From positions 558,001-622,000 of the forward strand of contig NZ_CP136920.1 of the NCBI RefSeq assembly GCF_033100135.1: DNA of 64,000 nucleotides, written 5' to 3'. The translations under genes were made by a program, and so were the position numbers. Of this stretch, positions 62,951 through 64,000 are shown in pieces. The notes below the pieces were generated by a model. It was not told the origin of the DNA and did no database searches. It was given only the letters and a program-made list of their open reading frames with translations. The first letter of the stretch is position 1. Every line of letters begins with the position of its first letter. This DNA comes from Rubellicoccus peritrichatus. Lineage in GTDB: Bacteria; Verrucomicrobiota; Verrucomicrobiia; Opitutales; Cerasicoccaceae.

Positions 62951-64000
62951 CTACTGCGCATAGGTCACAACCAGCCTTGGTTCCGAGTTGGAGGTTTCTT
63001 TGGAGTAATAGCGTGCGTATTTTCCTTCTGTTCCTGAATTGGCAATGATGCATAATGAGAACTCACCATCTCCATCGGCTTCCCATTCGGCAAGTCGGGA
63101 TACATCCCATTCAAGCCAGTTGCCATTGGCAGGAATTTCCCTTGAGCCCAACGTGTAATCGAGAGAAGGGCGATTATTCCAGGTAATAGATGTTTCATTC
63201 CATCCATCATCACTAATGAAACGTAATGTATTCTTAAAGTCACTGCCACTTCGAGTTTCGACCTTTATACGAAATTGCACATCCACGATGGTTCCTGGAA
63301 TCGAGGACAGATCGAACTGGAGGAAAGTACGCTGATTCTCCCCTGAGTTACTCGCTCCTCTTCGGACATAGTTGCCACTAGACCCGTAGGTGCCGTTGGC
63401 AAAGCCTCCATCACGGACGTAGGCATCATCCGTTGGGTATACATTCACTGTCGTATAAGTTAAATCCTCAGGCAAGTCATCGATAGCGGGACTACCATAG
63501 GAGCCATAAGTGACACCAACATCCTCAAAGACCAAGGGCACATTAACTGCAGTGCCTGAGCCACCTGACTTCTCTTCACAACCAATATCACGATTCGAGG
63601 ATGGTCGGTTACGCATAAGAACATCGCGAATGACAAGACCATCCAAATCGCTGTCCGATGCTGCAGCATTCAGGAGCGGACTGCCGGAGCTAGGCCGATG
63701 AATGCCATATGCAGAGCTTAGCGATGACGAAATGACTGGATCACTTATTGATATCTCACTCGATGAGAATGAAATAGTTTTGCCTGAGACAAGATTGCCG
63801 CTCGTGTGGTGTAGTATGTTGCTCAAATAGGTGATACCATCCGACCCTGTATAATCGTAGTCGAGTGTATAATTCTGCGACGAGTAGGCGGCATTGTTTG
63901 CAATAAGCGTACTGTTGGGCGTCACCGTCCTGAATCCGTGTCCACCATCATCACGACCGTATCCGATTCCTATTCCAAAGGGGTTTCTGCAATTATAGAG
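62951..64000 (-). CDS. Secreted DNRLRE/beta-helix-type protein, 5' part beyond window
   Basis: The frame is open from the right edge, giving ~349 residues before the stop. The first ~150 residues have the look of a right-handed beta-helix end, as in pectate or alginate lyases (YNCRNPFGIGIGYGRDDGGHGF, SSPLLNAAASDSDLDG, RNRPSSNRDIGCEE). The C-terminal ~165 residues are a DNRLRE/CBM96-type domain: VYPTDDAYVRDGGFANGTYG, RTFLQFDLSSIPGTIVDVQFRI, ETSITWNNRPS and EPRLVVTYA. It probably degrades or binds an extracellular polysaccharide. No PEP-CTERM signal follows. Confidence 0.75.
   Translation of the reverse strand, partial: LYNCRNPFGIGIGYGRDDGGHGFRTVTPNSTLIANNAAYSSQNYTLDYDYTGSDGITYLSNILHHTSGNLVSGKTISFSSSEISISDPVISSSLSSAYGIHRPSSGSPLLNAAASDSDLDGLVIRDVLMRNRPSSNRDIGCEEKSGGSGTAVNVPLVFEDVGVTYGSYGSPAIDDLPEDLTYTTVNVYPTDDAYVRDGGFANGTYGSSGNYVRRGASNSGENQRTFLQFDLSSIPGTIVDVQFRIKVETRSGSDFKNTLRFISDDGWNETSITWNNRPSLDYTLGSREIPANGNWLEWDVSRLAEWEADGDGEFSLCIIANSGTEGKYARYYSKETSNSEPRLVVTYAQ

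Noticed and set aside
1-64000. tRNA, rRNA, prophage, insertion sequence or defence island
   Set aside because: I found no cloverleaf, rRNA motif, transposase, integrase or known defence gene. AddAB is a normal repair enzyme.

Overview
The window looks like chromosomal DNA of a Gram-negative member of the Verrucomicrobiota, probably a marine, polysaccharide-degrading Opitutae/Puniceicoccales-type organism. That placement is an inference from gene content, not from a marker RNA. The supporting features are lipid A metabolism (LpxI), TolC and secretin outer-membrane proteins, PEP-CTERM sorting signals, large DUF4838 carbohydrate-associated proteins, and a PilM-type gene set resembling the Akkermansia Amuc_1101/1102 locus. 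I see no rRNA, tRNA, CRISPR array, prophage or insertion sequence. Both ends cut through genes.

Layout. 1-2.2 kb (minus): a PilM-PilN fusion running off the left edge, preceded by a small secreted protein. 2.6-7.5 kb (plus): a TolC / MacA-like adaptor / ABC ATPase / FtsX-like permease export operon, followed by a SixA-type phosphatase. 8-12.5 kb (minus): Kup potassium transporter, glutaredoxin-like protein, lipoprotein, transaldolase and a DUF423 protein. 12.7-17.9 kb (plus): outer-membrane protein with a strong terminator, then leuS, a FecR-like gene and lpxI. 18-20.3 kb (minus): NhaC antiporter and SMUG1-type glycosylase. 20.4-21.3 kb (plus): sugar isomerase. 21.4-25.5 kb (minus): accB-accC, then Asp23 and AmaP-like genes and thiE. 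25.7-29.5 kb: mixed single genes (HAD phosphatase, EEP-family protein, lipoprotein, PEP-CTERM protein, OsmC) separated by palindromic repeats. 29.8-35.7 kb (plus): a two-gene AddB/AddA-type helicase-nuclease.

35.8-46.9 kb is the most distinctive accessory region. A PEP-CTERM protein, a 1299-residue fusion protein and a 1120-residue DUF4838 protein lie in a row on the minus strand. A divergent plus-strand set (sugar isomerase, HAD phosphatase, Gfo/Idh/MocA oxidoreductase) follows. The three minus-strand genes look like the product of one ~4.05 kb tandem duplication that created the fusion gene. Near-identical palindromes (core TCATAACGTTATGA) lie just upstream of all three, one of them between the divergent genes, suggesting a local regulon for a sugar or uronate substrate.

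46.9-59.8 kb (minus) is a compact type II secretion operon in the order G-H-I-J-K-L-M-D-(C-like)-E-F. Its secretin has eight N1-like repeats instead of the usual three. 59.8-60.7 kb has no recognised gene and holds two repeat elements. 60.7-62.9 kb (plus) holds small proteins (YbjQ family, membrane proteins, SnoaL-like). The right edge cuts a minus-strand secreted DNRLRE/beta-helix-type protein.

At least six kinds of dispersed palindromic intergenic repeat are present, several sitting between convergent genes. No mobility gene for them is in the window.
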